Part shown: positions 9,052-19,571 of the stretch, in pieces
Layout of the letters: the number at the start of each line of letters is the position of its first letter
Numbering within the stretch: position 1 is the first letter of the stretch
Translations under genes and position numbers: made by a program
NCBI RefSeq assembly: GCF_030732095.1
Contig: NZ_JAVAMQ010000001.1
Coordinates: forward strand, 62,001 to 126,000
Direction: 5' to 3'
DNA length: 64,000 nucleotides
Origin: Paracoccus spongiarum
GTDB lineage: Bacteria; Pseudomonadota; Alphaproteobacteria; Rhodobacterales; Rhodobacteraceae
Notes under the pieces: generated by a model
Seen by the model: the letters and a program-made list of their open reading frames with translations, nothing else
What the model was told of the DNA's origin: nothing
Databases searched by the model: none

Positions 9052-10386
9052 TCACCAGTTGTTTCGGAACCAGCGATAGGCGCGCCGCAGGCTGCGGGCG
9101 GGATAGGCCTCGGCAGGCATCTCGAAATCCCACCACTCGTCCTGCGGATGCGCGGCGAACAGCGCCAGGCCCACCGCGCTGGAAAAGCCGGGTCCGGTCA
9201 TGTGATGCGCCAGCCCGTCGATTCGCAGCGGACGGGCGCAGCGGATGTTCGGGCCCAGGATGCGCGCGGCCAGCCCGTCGAGGCCGGGGATCTCGCTGCC
9301 GCCGCCGGTCAGCACGATCTGCTGGCTGGGCATGTAGTCGAATCCCGAGGCGTCCAGCACCTGCCGCGCATTTTCCAGGATCTCCTCGACGCGGGGACGC
9401 ATCACGCCGATGATGTCGGCGCGGCTGACGGTGCGCCGGTCGGCCTCCCAGTCGCCGGTCTCGACGCCGACCTCGATCATCTCGCGGTCGTCCCGGCCGG
9501 TCGCCTCGACCCCGCCATTCAGCGTCTTCAGCCGTTCGGCGGCCTGCAGAGGCACCCGCAGACCCTGCGCGATATCCTGCGTCACGAGATCTCCACCAAT
9601 TCGAACAAAATCCGAGAAGATCATGTGTTTCTTGATGAAAATAGACACGCTCGTGCCGCCGCCGCCAAGGTCTATGCAGGCCGCGCCCAGTTCCTGCTCG
9701 TCCTCGACAAGGCTTGCCCGGGCCGAGGCATAGGCCGCCGAGGCGATCCCCGCCAGCTCGAGGTCGCAGCGGCGGATGCATTGGGCAAGGTTGCCCAGCA
9801 CGTCGCCATCGACCGTCAGCACATGCATGTCGCAGGTCAGCCGGTTGCCGACATGGTCGCGCGGATCGGCCAGTCCCGAGCGGTTGTCGACCGCGAAATT
9901 CACCGGCTGGGCATGCAGCACCTCGCGGCCGCGGCCGAAATCGGGCACCTCACAGGCGGCCAGCACCGAGGCGACGTCATGTTCGCCCACCTTGCCAGAT
10001 TGCAGCACGACCTCTCCGGCGAGGCCGTAGGACGAGGGGCGCCCGCCCGCCAGGCAGGCGATGACGTGATCGACGCGCACCCCCGCATGTTTCTGGGCCG
10101 AGGCGACGACGGTGCGGATGGCGCGTTCGGTTTCGGCCATCGTCTCGATCTCGCCGTGGCGCACGCCGCGGGATTTTGTCGTGGCGGATCCGATCACCCG
10201 GAAATTCGCCTGCCCCGCCATCGGGCCAACGCCGTCGGTCTCGCGGAAGGTGCCGGTGCCGTCGAATTTCAGCACGAGGCAGGCGATCTTCGAGGTGCCG
10301 ATGTCGAGAATTCCGATCACCCCGCGTTGCAGGGCGGCGCGCCGGATGTTCCGCATCGCCCGCTGCGTCTGGTAAAGTTCCGCCAT
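9052..10386 (-). CDS. ftsA: Cell division protein FtsA
   Basis: An actin-like ATPase that tethers FtsZ to the membrane. The 444-residue frame starts at 10386 ([13 protein letters not shown]); upstream in-frame codons are inside the ftsQ end and lack homology. Visible elements are the phosphate-1 loop [16 protein letters not shown], the phosphate-2 loop [14 protein letters not shown] and the adenosine motif [12 protein letters not shown]. The C-terminal helix [11 protein letters not shown] is amphipathic and basic, as expected for the membrane-targeting sequence. The start lies 4 bases after the ftsQ stop, so the two genes form an operon. Confidence 0.96.
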   Translation of the reverse strand: MAELYQTQRAMRNIRRAALQRGVIGILDIGTSKIACLVLKFDGTGTFRETDGVGPMAGQANFRVIGSATTKSRGVRHGEIETMAETERAIRTVVASAQKHAGVRVDHVIACLAGGRPSSYGLAGEVVLQSGKVGEHDVASVLAACEVPDFGRGREVLHAQPVNFAVDNRSGLADPRDHVGNRLTCDMHVLTVDGDVLGNLAQCIRRCDLELAGIASAAYASARASLVEDEQELGAACIDLGGGGTSVSIFIKKHMIFSDFVRIGGDLVTQDIAQGLRVPLQAAERLKTLNGGVEATGRDDREMIEVGVETGDWEADRRTVSRADIIGVMRPRVEEILENARQVLDASGFDYMPSQQIVLTGGGSEIPGLDGLAARILGPNIRCARPLRIDGLAHHMTGPGFSSAVGLALFAAHPQDEWWDFEMPAEAYPARSLRRAYRWFRNNW

Positions 10387-10390
10387 CGTC

Positions 10391-11335
10391 TCAGCCCCCC
10401 GCCTTGTCGTCTTCAATGATGGTTCCGTCCGGTGCCAGCAGCGGCAGGCCGCGCGCCGCCCGGATGGTATTGCGCGCATCGACCCCCAGCCGCACCACCG
10501 GCCGCGAGGGCTTGCGCAGGTCGACCAGTGTCAGGTCACGCCCCAGCATGTCCTGCGCCCGGTCCAGCGCGATCGCCGCCTCGAGCGCGGTCACCGCCCC
10601 GGATTCGGGCAGCAGGATGCGCTGGCCGTGATCCAGCACCAGATCCCACCGCCGTTCGCCGCGCCGCACCAGCCCGCGCAGGCGCGGCAGGATCGGCCCG
10701 GCCGCGTCCAGCAGGTCCAGCGCCTCGGCGGTCGCCAGATCGGCGCCCTCGCCCGCGATCAGCGGCAGGTCGGCGCGCACCTCGCGCGAGGTGACGCTGG
10801 CCACCCGGTTGCCCGTCGCGTCGAGGATCTCGATCCCCCGCGCATGGCGCCACAGCAGGGCCGGCTGACGCTCGACCACCGTGGCCGCCAGGATGCCGCC
10901 CGGCTTGATGCGCAGGTCGATGCTTTCGATCGCGTCCAGCTGCATCACCTGCAGGCGCAGCGCAGTCAGGTCGATGTCGAAGCTGGAGGCCGGAAGATCC
11001 ACCGGCAGCATCGCCCGCAGCGCCTTGTCGACCACCGGCGACGCGCCCTCGACCGTCATCATCCGCACCTGGAATTCGTCGCGGCTTTGCACCCTGTCGA
11101 CGATCCCGGTGACACCCTCGGTCAGCCGCGCGCGGCGCTCCTCGTCCGCCAGCCACAGTCCGGCCGTCATGGCGATCAGGAAGGCGGGTATCCCGACCCG
11201 CACCGCCCGCCGATAGAGCGGCGTCAGCCAGATCCGGTCCAGCCGGTATTTCAGGCGCGAGGGCGCCGGATCGCGGCGCAGGCGTGCAGGCTCGGCGGGG
11301 CCCTTCTGCGGGCGATGGTCGATCACGACCGACAT
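10391..11335 (-). CDS. ftsQ: Cell division protein FtsQ
   Basis: A 314-residue bitopic inner-membrane protein of the divisome. A basic cytoplasmic N-terminus of about 45 residues precedes one membrane segment ([17 protein letters not shown]). A periplasmic POTRA-type domain follows ([19 protein letters not shown]) and then the beta domain. It overlaps the 3' end of ddl by 13 bases and is followed 4 bases later by ftsA, giving the canonical ddl-ftsQ-ftsA order. Confidence 0.93.
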   Translation of the reverse strand: MSVVIDHRPQKGPAEPARLRRDPAPSRLKYRLDRIWLTPLYRRAVRVGIPAFLIAMTAGLWLADEERRARLTEGVTGIVDRVQSRDEFQVRMMTVEGASPVVDKALRAMLPVDLPASSFDIDLTALRLQVMQLDAIESIDLRIKPGGILAATVVERQPALLWRHARGIEILDATGNRVASVTSREVRADLPLIAGEGADLATAEALDLLDAAGPILPRLRGLVRRGERRWDLVLDHGQRILLPESGAVTALEAAIALDRAQDMLGRDLTLVDLRKPSRPVVRLGVDARNTIRAARGLPLLAPDGTIIEDDKAGG

Positions 11336-12258
11336 AGCGCATCCTCGATCATCCAGCGTACCAGGGCGGGAAAGTCGATGCCCGCATGGGCAGCCTGTTC
11401 GGGAGCCAGCGAGGTCGGCGTCATGCCCGGCTGGGTGTTGATCTCCAGCAGGATCAGCCCGTCAAGCCCGCGCGCCTCGTCCCACCGGAAATCGGTGCGC
11501 GACAACCCCCGGCAGCCCAACGCCTCATGGGCCCGCCGCGCGTAATCCAGACAGGCCGCGGTGATCGCGGCGGGGACCTGCGCGGGGATGACGTGGCGCG
11601 ACCCGCCAGGCGTGTATTTCGCGTCGTAATCATACCAGCCCTCGGTGATGATCTCGGTCACGCCAAGGGGGCGGTCGCCCAGCACCGCGGTGGTCAGTTC
11701 GCGGCCCGGCGCATAGGTTTCGACCATCACCCGGGCAGGCATCGCCTCGGACAGCTGCGGCGGGCCGTTGGCGGCCTCGTGGACGATGTAGACACCGACC
11801 GAGGACCCCTCGTCATTGGGCTTGACGACATAGGGCGGCGGCAGGACATGCCGGCGCCGCACCTCGTCGGCAGACGCCATGACGCTGTCGACGACCGGCA
11901 GACCGGCATCGCGAAGGACCTGCTTGGCCAGGGTCTTGTCCATCGCCACGGCCGAGGCCAGCACGCCCGAATGGGTGTAGGGCAGGCCCAGCCATTCCAG
12001 CAGGCCCTGGACGCAGCCATCCTCGCCCCAGCGTCCGTGCAGCGCGTTGAACACGACATCGGGCCGCGCCGCGGACAGCCGCGACACGATCTCGCCGCCC
12101 CGGCCTGCGCCAAGCGCGATTTCGATGACCTCATAGCCCGCCACCCGCAGCGCCGACGCGCATTCGCGCCCCGATGACAGCGACACCTCGCGCTCGGCCG
12201 AGGGTCCGCCCATCAGAACTGCCACGGTGTGGGCTGTCCTGCTCGACCTGCCCGCCAC
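11323..12258 (-). CDS. ddl: D-alanine--D-alanine ligase
   Basis: A 311-residue ATP-grasp enzyme that joins two D-alanines for peptidoglycan precursor synthesis in the cytoplasm. Family motifs are [19 protein letters not shown] near the N-terminus, the ATP-binding [19 protein letters not shown], and the C-terminal [15 protein letters not shown] that carries magnesium ligands and the omega-loop sequence. It precedes and overlaps ftsQ. The 146 bases upstream hold a small GCCCGG/CCGGGC hairpin near 12280 but no clear promoter. Confidence 0.96.
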   Translation of the reverse strand: MAGRSSRTAHTVAVLMGGPSAEREVSLSSGRECASALRVAGYEVIEIALGAGRGGEIVSRLSAARPDVVFNALHGRWGEDGCVQGLLEWLGLPYTHSGVLASAVAMDKTLAKQVLRDAGLPVVDSVMASADEVRRRHVLPPPYVVKPNDEGSSVGVYIVHEAANGPPQLSEAMPARVMVETYAPGRELTTAVLGDRPLGVTEIITEGWYDYDAKYTPGGSRHVIPAQVPAAITAACLDYARRAHEALGCRGLSRTDFRWDEARGLDGLILLEINTQPGMTPTSLAPEQAAHAGIDFPALVRWMIEDALCRS

Positions 12259-12404
12259 GTTTTCGCCTTTCGCGCCCGGTTGTTCCGGGCTTGCCTTGTC
12301 ATCGCGCGGCCGGGTTGGTCCCGATCCTGCGCCGATGCAGGCACAATACCCGCAAACCCTTCATCGCAAAAGACCAATCTTGCGCGGCGGCGCAGTTTCC
12401 CGGG

Positions 12405-13349
12405 CTAGTCGGCCGGGCCGCGTCCGGGCCGCGGATCGCCGATGCGGATCACCTCCCATTGCAGGTCGTGGCCGCTGTCCTCGCGCACCCGGCGGCGCAC
12501 CAGCTCGCCCAGAGCCTCAAGTTCGGCGGCGGTCGCGCCGCCGGTGTTGACCAGGAAATTCGGATGTTTTTCAGACATTTGCGCCCCGCCCCAGCTGTGC
12601 CCGCGCAGGCCCGCCCGGTCGATCAGCGACCATGCCTTCAGCTCGTGCGTATCATCGTCGCGGCCGGTGCTGGAAAAGCCGGCAGGGTTGCGGAAGGTCG
12701 AGCCGGCGCTGCGGTCGCGGGTCGGCTGGGTCTCGTCGCGCCGGGCCAGTTGCCGGGCCATCCGGTCATGCAGCGCCTCGGGATCGCCGGGCGGGGCACG
12801 AAACTCCGCCCCGGTGATGATCGCGCCTTCGGGGATGCAGGCATGGCGGTAGGAAAAGGCCAGGTCTTGCGGCGTCAGGGTGATCGCGCGGCCCTCGCGG
12901 GTGATTGCGCGGGCGCGCAGCAGGTGGTCGGCCACATAGCTGCCATAGCAGCCCGCATTCATCCGCACCGCGCCGCCGATGCTGCCCGGAATGGTGCGCA
13001 GGAAGGTCAGGTCCAGCCCGGCATCAGCGGCCCGGCGGGCCAGCTGCGCGTCCAGCACGGCCGCCCCGGCGGTCACGGTTTCACCAGCGATGTCAATGGC
13101 GTTGAAGCCGCGCCCGAGACGGATCACGACCCCCCGGATGCCGCCGTCCCGCACGATCAGGTTGCTGCCGACGCCCATCGCGAAGACCGGCACGGCCGGG
13201 TCCAGCGCGGCGAGGAAATCGGCGAGGTCCTGCGGGTCGGCGGGCTGGAACAGCCAGTCGGCGGGGCCTCCGACGCGCAGCCAGGTGAGGCTGTCGAGAG
13301 GCCGGTTCGGGGTCAGCGTGCCGCGGGGGGTGGGAAGATCGAAGGTCAT
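12405..13349 (-). CDS. murB: UDP-N-acetylenolpyruvoylglucosamine reductase
   Basis: A 314-residue FAD enzyme that reduces the enolpyruvyl group to give UDP-MurNAc. The start at 13349 gives [15 protein letters not shown]; earlier in-frame codons are low-complexity translation. Characteristic elements are [16 protein letters not shown] for FAD binding, [16 protein letters not shown], the catalytic region [17 protein letters not shown], and [10 protein letters not shown] with the proton-donor Ser. A gene coding for an MFS transporter lies between it and the murC side of the cluster. Confidence 0.96.
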   Translation of the reverse strand: MTFDLPTPRGTLTPNRPLDSLTWLRVGGPADWLFQPADPQDLADFLAALDPAVPVFAMGVGSNLIVRDGGIRGVVIRLGRGFNAIDIAGETVTAGAAVLDAQLARRAADAGLDLTFLRTIPGSIGGAVRMNAGCYGSYVADHLLRARAITREGRAITLTPQDLAFSYRHACIPEGAIITGAEFRAPPGDPEALHDRMARQLARRDETQPTRDRSAGSTFRNPAGFSSTGRDDDTHELKAWSLIDRAGLRGHSWGGAQMSEKHPNFLVNTGGATAAELEALGELVRRRVREDSGHDLQWEVIRIGDPRPGRGPAD

Positions 13350-13665
13350 CCGATGCTGGTAGCCAGCCCCGCGCAACGCGTCAACGGGGAGGCGCAACGG
13401 CGGGCGCAACGGGGCGGGCGTTGCGGGATGCCGCAGCCCGCGCCGGCCCGGCCGCAGGGCCGGCACAGACAGGGTTCCGGCCGGCACCGGGCCTGCACCG
13501 GCATGACACCGGGCGTGCACAGGCTGTACACCGCTTGCGCACCCGCCGTTAGGAGATCGTTAACCAAGGCCGGGCGTGGCGGGGCGTTGTGCGCCGGGGG
13601 CCCGGTGCCGCCCCGGCCGATCCTGCCCCGCGGCTGTCCGGCGCAGGTCCGCGCGGGACAGGGGC
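13350..13665. other. Intergenic region upstream of murB
   Basis: These 316 bases lie between the MFS gene and murB, both on the minus strand. They are very GC-rich with several short CCGGC repeats. Frames crossing the region have no recognisable protein. It presumably holds the murB promoter, but I see no convincing -35/-10 pair. Confidence 0.5.
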
Positions 13666-15000
13666 TCAGCGCGGGTCGGCGGGGCCGGGTCCCGGATCCG
13701 GTCCGGGGTCCGGTGCGGCCTCGGCCTGTTCGGCGGACCAGGCGCCCGCAGCCTCGATGGCGACCGGCGAGGCCGAGGGGAGGACGCCCAGATAGCTTTC
13801 GGTCTGCTCGACCGGGATCGGCGGGCGCTGTGTCATGCGGTAGAGCGCATAGCCCGCCAGCAGCGCGAAGGTGGCGCCGAGCGCGGGCCAGAAGGCGAAG
13901 GGACCCGCCCCCTGCATCGCCCAGCCGGTCACCATCGGCCCCGCGATCGCGCCGAGGCCGAAGGTGAAGACCAGCCCGCCCGAGGCGGCCGGCATGTCCT
14001 CGGCCGACAGCGAGTCATTGGTATAGGCCAGCAGCAGGGCGTAAAGCGGCGTCGTGACGCCCCCGGCGAGGAAAGCCGCGGCCATCAGCGGCCACAGCCC
14101 GCCATCCGCCAGCGCGCCCCCCGACATGTCGGCCCCGGGCATCCAGGCCCCGGACATCCATCCCAGCGCGCAGGAGGCCGCGCCAAGGGCGGCCGCGCCG
14201 AGGACCAGGCTGCGCCGGTCCATCCGGTCGGACAGCCAGCCGACCGGGTATTGCAGCACCAGCGCCCCCGCGAACAGCATCGCCACGAACAGCGAGATCT
14301 GCGCCGCGCTCATCCCCACCTGCCCGCCGAACACCGCGCCCATGCCCGATTGCGTGGCATAGGCGCTGCCCAGCAGGAAGATGCCGATGGTGCCCAGCGG
14401 AGAGGCCGCGAACAGCCGGTGCAGCGACATCGGCCGCGCCATGTCCACGGCCGGCACCGGGGTGATCGACAGCAGGATCGGCGCGAAGGAGACCGAAACC
14501 AGGATCGAGGCGCCGATGAACAGCACCGGCGTGGCCGCGTCGCCCAGCGTCAGCAGCCCCTGCGCGCCGATGATGCCAAGCGTCTGCGCGATCATGTAGG
14601 CCGACAGCACCTTCCCGCGCGTCTCGTTGGTCGCGGCGGCGTTCAGCCAGCTTTCGGCGGCGACATAGACGCCCGACATGCAGAACCCGACCAGCAGCCG
14701 CAGCACCGTCCAGGCCCAGGGCTCGGTCAGCAGCGGAAAGGCGATCAGCCCCGCCGACATCAGGCTGCCCAGCGCCGCGAAGACCCGGACATGGCCGACG
14801 CGGCGGATCATCCGCGGGGTGATGCGCGCCCCCGACAGGAAGCCCGCGAAATAGCCCGAGGTCACGACGGCCAGTTCCACCGAGGAAAACCCCTCGATGC
14901 CGCCGCGCAGCCCGATCAGGGTGAAATGCATGCCGTTGCCCAGCATGATCAGCACGATGCCCAGCAGCAGCGCCCAGATCCCCGACAGAACGCCGATCAT
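13666..15000 (-). CDS. MFS transporter
   Basis: A 444-residue major-facilitator permease with about twelve hydrophobic segments and a proline-rich cytoplasmic tail (GPDPGPDPGPGPADPR). The MFS motif-A-like sequence GWLSDRMDRRSLVLG occurs in the second half, and YVAAESWLNAAATNETRGKV in the first half resembles the YcaD/UPF0226 branch. Substrate cannot be read from the sequence. Its position is unusual: it sits inside the cell-wall cluster, between murC-DUF2484 and murB, which are usually adjacent in related genomes. It may be co-transcribed with them. Confidence 0.85.
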   Translation of the reverse strand: MIGVLSGIWALLLGIVLIMLGNGMHFTLIGLRGGIEGFSSVELAVVTSGYFAGFLSGARITPRMIRRVGHVRVFAALGSLMSAGLIAFPLLTEPWAWTVLRLLVGFCMSGVYVAAESWLNAAATNETRGKVLSAYMIAQTLGIIGAQGLLTLGDAATPVLFIGASILVSVSFAPILLSITPVPAVDMARPMSLHRLFAASPLGTIGIFLLGSAYATQSGMGAVFGGQVGMSAAQISLFVAMLFAGALVLQYPVGWLSDRMDRRSLVLGAAALGAASCALGWMSGAWMPGADMSGGALADGGLWPLMAAAFLAGGVTTPLYALLLAYTNDSLSAEDMPAASGGLVFTFGLGAIAGPMVTGWAMQGAGPFAFWPALGATFALLAGYALYRMTQRPPIPVEQTESYLGVLPSASPVAIEAAGAWSAEQAEAAPDPGPDPGPGPADPR

Positions 15001-15124
15001 TGCGGTCCTCCTTGCTGACGGCCGTGCCCGGCGCCGCCGCCCTGCCAGCCTAGGTCAGCGGGCGCGGCGCGCAAAGGCCCGTGGACGCCGGATGGCGGCC
15101 CGTTTGCGACACGCTGCGGGGGGG

Positions 15125-15472
15125 CTACAGCAGCAGGCCGGAGACCACGGCGGCCAGCGCGACCAGCAGGCCCAGCACCACCGCCGCGCCGGGCAGGTCG
15201 CGGCGGATCGGCGCGATGCCGCGCGCGGCGGCCAGCGCGAGGCCCGCGGCGATGCCCGCCAGCGCCGGGACGGTGGTGAACATCTGGGCGCGCAGGGCCG
15301 CGAGGTCGTGATAGGCGCCATTGCCGCGCGCGGCCAGGAACAGCTGGGTTGCGATGGCGGCCAGCAGCAGTGACAGGACCGCCACCGGCCAGCGCAGGCG
15401 CAGCGCCGCCGACAGGAAGGCGATCAGCCCGGCGCCCAGCGCCGCGGCGGCCGCGATGAGCCAGGGCTGCAC
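15125..15472 (-). CDS. Small four-helix membrane protein, unknown function
   Basis: About 115 residues with four hydrophobic stretches, including LIAAAAALGAGLIAFLSAA and VVLGLLVALAAVVSGLLL. The GTG at 15472 was chosen because translation upstream of it is the antisense of the DUF2484 end and is not hydrophobic. It follows the DUF2484 gene by 10 bases and so probably belongs to the murC operon. I do not recognise the family. Confidence 0.6.
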   Translation of the reverse strand: MQPWLIAAAAALGAGLIAFLSAALRLRWPVAVLSLLLAAIATQLFLAARGNGAYHDLAALRAQMFTTVPALAGIAAGLALAAARGIAPIRRDLPGAAVVLGLLVALAAVVSGLLL

Positions 15473-15482
15473 CGCGCGCCGC

Positions 15483-15740
15483 CTAGTCCAGCGGCGGCAG
15501 GCCGGGGTTGCGCGGCTGGCGGCGGGGCGGCCAGAACAGCACCGCAAGCCCCATCGCGAAGCCCGCCACGCCCGCGACCGGCCCCCAGTTCAGCGTCAGC
15601 CAGCCCAGCACCGGGACCCCGGTCGCCACCAGCGCCCAGAAGGCGCGCGGGCGGTGGACCGCGCGCAGCATCGGCAGCAGGCAGGCCAGCGCCAGCCAGC
15701 CACCCGCAACGGCAAGGGTGATGAGCAGCGCGGGGCTCAC
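15483..15740 (-). CDS. DUF2484 family membrane protein
   Basis: An 85-residue membrane protein starting with GTG at 15740, overlapping the murC stop codon by four bases. It has three hydrophobic segments and ends with the family tail ([12 protein letters not shown]). Proteins of this type sit between murC and murB in many Rhodobacterales, so a role linked to wall synthesis is possible but unproven. The GTG start was preferred because it is coupled to the murC stop and removes a non-homologous extension. Confidence 0.72.
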   Translation of the reverse strand: MSPALLITLAVAGGWLALACLLPMLRAVHRPRAFWALVATGVPVLGWLTLNWGPVAGVAGFAMGLAVLFWPPRRQPRNPGLPPLD

Positions 15741-17164
15741 GCGGCCTTGCCCTGCAGGCGGGCGGGCAGCGCATTGGCCCAGGCCGAGATGGTGCCCGCG
15801 CCGAGGCACACCACCATGTCGCCGGGCCGGGCCTGTTCGCGCACCAGCCGTTCGAGGTCGTCCTCGCTGAGGATGGCGCGGGCGTGGCGGTGGCCATGGG
15901 CGATCAGCCCGGCCACCAGATCGTCGCGCGAGGCGCCGGGGATCGGGTCCTCGCCGGCCGAATAGACCTCGGCGATGGCGACCACGTCGGCCTCGTTGAA
16001 GCAGGTGCAGAAATCCTCGAACAGGCTGGACAGCCGCGAATAGCGGTGCGGCTGGTGCACCGCGATCACCCGGCCGCTGCCGGCCTGCCGGGCGGCGCGC
16101 AGCACGGCCGCGATCTCGACCGGGTGGTGGCCGTAATCGTCGATGATGGTGACGCCGTTCACCTCGCCCACGCGGGTAAAGCGGCGGCCCACCCCGCCGA
16201 ACTTGGCCAGCGCGTCGCGGATCTCGGATTTCTTCAGGCCCAGATGGCGGGCGACGGCGACGGCGGCCAGCGCGTTCGAGACGTTGTGATCGCCGGGCAT
16301 CGGCAGGGTGCAGCCCTCGATCATCTCGACATCGCCGGTCTCGGTCGGGCCCTCGCCCTGCAACGCGATGTCGAAATGCGCGATGCCCTTGTCGTAGCGC
16401 AGGTTCATGGCGCGGACATCGGCCTGGGCGTTGAAGCCGAAGGTGACGGTGCGCCGCTCGGTCAGCTTGCCCACCAGCGCCTGCACCTCGGGGTGGTCGG
16501 TGCAGCAGACGGCGAGGCCGTAGAAGGGGATCGAGGAGGCGAAGTTCAGGAAGCCCTGGCGCAGCGCGTCGAAACTGCCCCAGTGTTCCATGTGCTCGGG
16601 GTCGATATTGGTGATGATGGCGATGTCGCAGGGCAGGCGGTTGAAGCTGCCGTCGGATTCATCGGCCTCGACCACCATCCATTCGCCCGCGCCGGCCCGG
16701 GCGTTGCTGCCATAGGCGTGGATGACGCCGCCATTGATGACGGTCGGGTCCAGATTGCCGGCGTCCAGCAGCGTGGCGACCATGGTGGTGGTGGTCGTCT
16801 TGCCATGCGTGCCGGCGATGGCGATGTTGGATTTCATCCGCATCAGTTCCGCCAGCATCTCGGCCCGGCGCACCACCGGCAGGCCGCGGCGGCGCGCCTC
16901 GGCCAGTTCGGGGTTGCCCTGCTTGATCGCGGTCGAGATCACCACGACGCCGGCCGCGCCGATGTTCTCGGCCCGCTGGCCCTCGAAGACGGTGGCGCCC
17001 AGGCTTTCCAGCCGGTCGGTGATCTTCGAGCGTTTCAGATCGCTGCCCTGCACCTGGTAGCCCAGCGTCAGCAGCACCTCGGCGATGCCCGACATGCCGA
17101 TGCCGCCGATGCCGGTGAAATGGATCGGGCCAAGCTCGTGGGGCAGTTTGGTTGCGGCGTTCAT
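15737..17164 (-). CDS. murC: UDP-N-acetylmuramate--L-alanine ligase
   Basis: A 475-residue Mur ligase that adds L-Ala to UDP-MurNAc using ATP. The N-terminal UDP-binding domain has [18 protein letters not shown], the central P-loop is [18 protein letters not shown], and the C-terminal domain has [18 protein letters not shown] and HQPHRYSRL. All are diagnostic of MurC. It overlaps murG upstream (ATGA) and the DUF2484 gene downstream, so translation of the three genes is coupled. Confidence 0.97.
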   Translation of the reverse strand: MNAATKLPHELGPIHFTGIGGIGMSGIAEVLLTLGYQVQGSDLKRSKITDRLESLGATVFEGQRAENIGAAGVVVISTAIKQGNPELAEARRRGLPVVRRAEMLAELMRMKSNIAIAGTHGKTTTTTMVATLLDAGNLDPTVINGGVIHAYGSNARAGAGEWMVVEADESDGSFNRLPCDIAIITNIDPEHMEHWGSFDALRQGFLNFASSIPFYGLAVCCTDHPEVQALVGKLTERRTVTFGFNAQADVRAMNLRYDKGIAHFDIALQGEGPTETGDVEMIEGCTLPMPGDHNVSNALAAVAVARHLGLKKSEIRDALAKFGGVGRRFTRVGEVNGVTIIDDYGHHPVEIAAVLRAARQAGSGRVIAVHQPHRYSRLSSLFEDFCTCFNEADVVAIAEVYSAGEDPIPGASRDDLVAGLIAHGHRHARAILSEDDLERLVREQARPGDMVVCLGAGTISAWANALPARLQGKAA

Positions 17165-18246
17165 CGCGCAATCTCCGTGACAAGATCATAGAGGCGCCGC
17201 GCCGCATCGGGCCGGCCCAGGGACAACGCGGCTGCGGCCATGGCCGTGGCGTGCGCGGGGGTGGTGAGGATCGCGCGGATGTCGCGCGTCAGGACGGCCG
17301 CGTCAAGCGCCGATTCGGGATGGACCAGCGCGGCGCCCGCCTCGGCAAGGGCCCGCGCATTGGCGGTCTGGTGATCGCCGGTCGCGGCGGCATAGGGAAT
17401 CAGGATCGCCGGCCGGCCGATCACGGTGATGTCGGCGATGGACGAGGCGCCCGAGCGGCTGATGACCAGCTGCGCCCGGTCCAGCCGTTCGGGAACATCG
17501 GCGAAGAAGGGCTGCACCTCGGCGGTGATGCCGGACGTGCGATAGGCGTCGGTGACGCGCGCGCCATCCTCGTCGCGGGCCTGGTGGCTGACCCGCAGCC
17601 GGGCCCGCAGGTCCGGCGGCAGCGCCGCCAGCGCGGCAGGGACGAGGTCCGACAGCACCCGCGCGCCCTGGCTGCCGCCGATCACCAGAAGGTGCAGCAG
17701 CCCCTGCCCCGGCGGCGCATAGGGCGCGGCGGCGCGGGCCAGCACCGCGGCGCGGACCGGGTTGCCGGTATGGATGCCCGCCACGCCGCCGGGCAGCGAT
17801 GTGGGCCAGGTGCCGCAGGCCACGCGGTCGACGCGGCGGGCGAAGATCCGGTTCACCCGGCCCATCACGCCGTTCTGTTCGTGGATCATCCGCGGCAGCC
17901 CGCCCACCAGCGCCGCCGACAGCGCCGGGATGGTCGGATAGCCGCCGAAGCCGATCACGACCGCCGGCCGGTCGCGGCGAAAGCCCGCCCGCGCAGCCAG
18001 AACGCCCGCCGCGATCTTCAGCGGCGCGGCCAGCTTGCCCGCGATGCCGCCCCGCGCGGTGGTGGCGGCCGGCACGATGCTGCGCTGCACCGCCTGCGGA
18101 AAGCCGCCGGCATAGCGCGCGCCGCGGTCATCGGTGGACAGCGTGACCCGCCAGCCCTGCGCCAGCAGCTGCTCGGCCAGGGCCTGCGCGGGAAACATGT
18201 GGCCGCCGGTCCCGCCGGCCGCGATCAGGGCAAGGGGTTGCGCCAT
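17161..18246 (-). CDS. murG: UDP-GlcNAc:lipid-linked MurNAc-pentapeptide GlcNAc transferase
   Basis: A 361-residue GT-B glycosyltransferase at the inner face of the cytoplasmic membrane that converts lipid I to lipid II. The glycine-rich loop [19 protein letters not shown] at the N-terminus and the C-terminal donor-site pattern [19 protein letters not shown] are present. It follows ftsW by 3 bases and overlaps murC by 4, a tight ftsW-murG-murC unit. Confidence 0.97.
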   Translation of the reverse strand: MAQPLALIAAGGTGGHMFPAQALAEQLLAQGWRVTLSTDDRGARYAGGFPQAVQRSIVPAATTARGGIAGKLAAPLKIAAGVLAARAGFRRDRPAVVIGFGGYPTIPALSAALVGGLPRMIHEQNGVMGRVNRIFARRVDRVACGTWPTSLPGGVAGIHTGNPVRAAVLARAAAPYAPPGQGLLHLLVIGGSQGARVLSDLVPAALAALPPDLRARLRVSHQARDEDGARVTDAYRTSGITAEVQPFFADVPERLDRAQLVISRSGASSIADITVIGRPAILIPYAAATGDHQTANARALAEAGAALVHPESALDAAVLTRDIRAILTTPAHATAMAAAALSLGRPDAARRLYDLVTEIAR

Positions 18247-18249
18247 CGC

Positions 18250-19413
18250 CTAGCGGCCCCGCCGCAGGATCTCGGCCATCTCGTTCTGCGGGCGCGTGCG
18301 GGTCAGCGCCAGCAGCATCCCCAGCGCGATCCCCGAGGCGATCACCGACGAGCCGCCATAGCTGACGAAAGGCAGCGTCATGCCCTTGGCCGGCAGCAGA
18401 CGCACCGCCACGCCCATGTTGATCAGCGCCTGCACGCCGAAGGCGCAGGCCAGCCCGGCCCCGGCGATGCGCGTGAAGGGATCGCGTTCCTTCAGCAGCC
18501 GCAGCAGCGAGCGCACCACCACGGTGCAGTAGAGCGCGATGATCGCCAGCACCATGACGAGGCCGTATTCCTCGGCCGCGACGGCGATGATGAAATCGGT
18601 ATGGGCATCGGGCAGCGACCATTTCACCGTCCCCTCGCCCACGCCGACGCCGAAATAGCGCCCCTCCATGATCGCATTGGTGGCATAGCCGAGCTGCGTG
18701 GTGGGATCGACCTCGGGATTGAGGAAGCCGTTGATGCGGCGGGCGAAATGGTCCGAGGCGCCATAGGCGAAGACGCCGCCCGCCACGGCCATGCCGGCCA
18801 CGCCCATCAGCAGGATCATCGGCGCCCCGGCGGTGAAATACATCACCAGCCACGAGAACAGCACCAGCGAGGCCTGCCCGAAATCGGGCTGGAGCGCCAG
18901 AAGCATCACCACCGACACCGCGGTCGCGAAGGAATAGGCCCGGCCCGGCGGCCCGCCGACCGCCTGCGCGGCGGCCAGGAACCAGGCGCAGAGCGCGACG
19001 AAGCCGGGCTTGAGGAACTCGGAGGGTTGCACCGACACGAAGCCGAGGCTGAGCCAGCGGGTCGCGCCCTTGCCGAAATCGGTGCCGATCACCGGCAGCG
19101 CCAGGATCAGCGCGAAGGAAACGACGAAGCCCAGCACCCCGATCCTTCGGATCTGCCGGGGCGGCAGCATCGAGATGACCAGCATCACCGCGATGGCGAG
19201 GCTGCCGAAGATTGCCTGCCGCTGCACATAGTAGAAGCGGGGCAGGTGGTTCTTTTCGGCCAGCGGCACCGAGGCCGCCAACCCCAGCAGCAGACCCATC
19301 GCAAACAGTCCCAGCACCGCGGCCAGCGACCATTTGTCCAGCGTCCGCCACCAGCGTGGAAGAATGGGATCGCCCGCCCGAACGGGCGTGGCGCCAAAGA
19401 CCATCTCGGTCAT
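18250..19413 (-). CDS. ftsW: Lipid II polymerase FtsW (SEDS family)
   Basis: A 387-residue polytopic membrane protein of the SEDS family, with about ten hydrophobic segments. Family features include RWLSLGFVSVQPSEFLKPG, LQPDFGQASLV and the C-terminal GMTLPFVSYGGSSVIASG. FtsW, not RodA, is indicated by adjacency to murG-murC in the division cluster. Upstream is a ccdA-like gene, 158 bases away, instead of the murD/mraY genes often found there. Confidence 0.94.
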   Translation of the reverse strand: MTEMVFGATPVRAGDPILPRWWRTLDKWSLAAVLGLFAMGLLLGLAASVPLAEKNHLPRFYYVQRQAIFGSLAIAVMLVISMLPPRQIRRIGVLGFVVSFALILALPVIGTDFGKGATRWLSLGFVSVQPSEFLKPGFVALCAWFLAAAQAVGGPPGRAYSFATAVSVVMLLALQPDFGQASLVLFSWLVMYFTAGAPMILLMGVAGMAVAGGVFAYGASDHFARRINGFLNPEVDPTTQLGYATNAIMEGRYFGVGVGEGTVKWSLPDAHTDFIIAVAAEEYGLVMVLAIIALYCTVVVRSLLRLLKERDPFTRIAGAGLACAFGVQALINMGVAVRLLPAKGMTLPFVSYGGSSVIASGIALGMLLALTRTRPQNEMAEILRRGR

Positions 19414-19571
19414 GGAAATACCGCCGTCACTGCCTCTGCTCTGTCCGGTTTTCCCGGATCTGGAGGCGAGGATAGCCCGAAAAACCTCGTCGCGCTACTG
19501 TCGAAATGCCCCGATCAGCGCGGATCGTGCATTTTGGCCCTCAACCATGACGATAGCGTGATGGCGCCAGA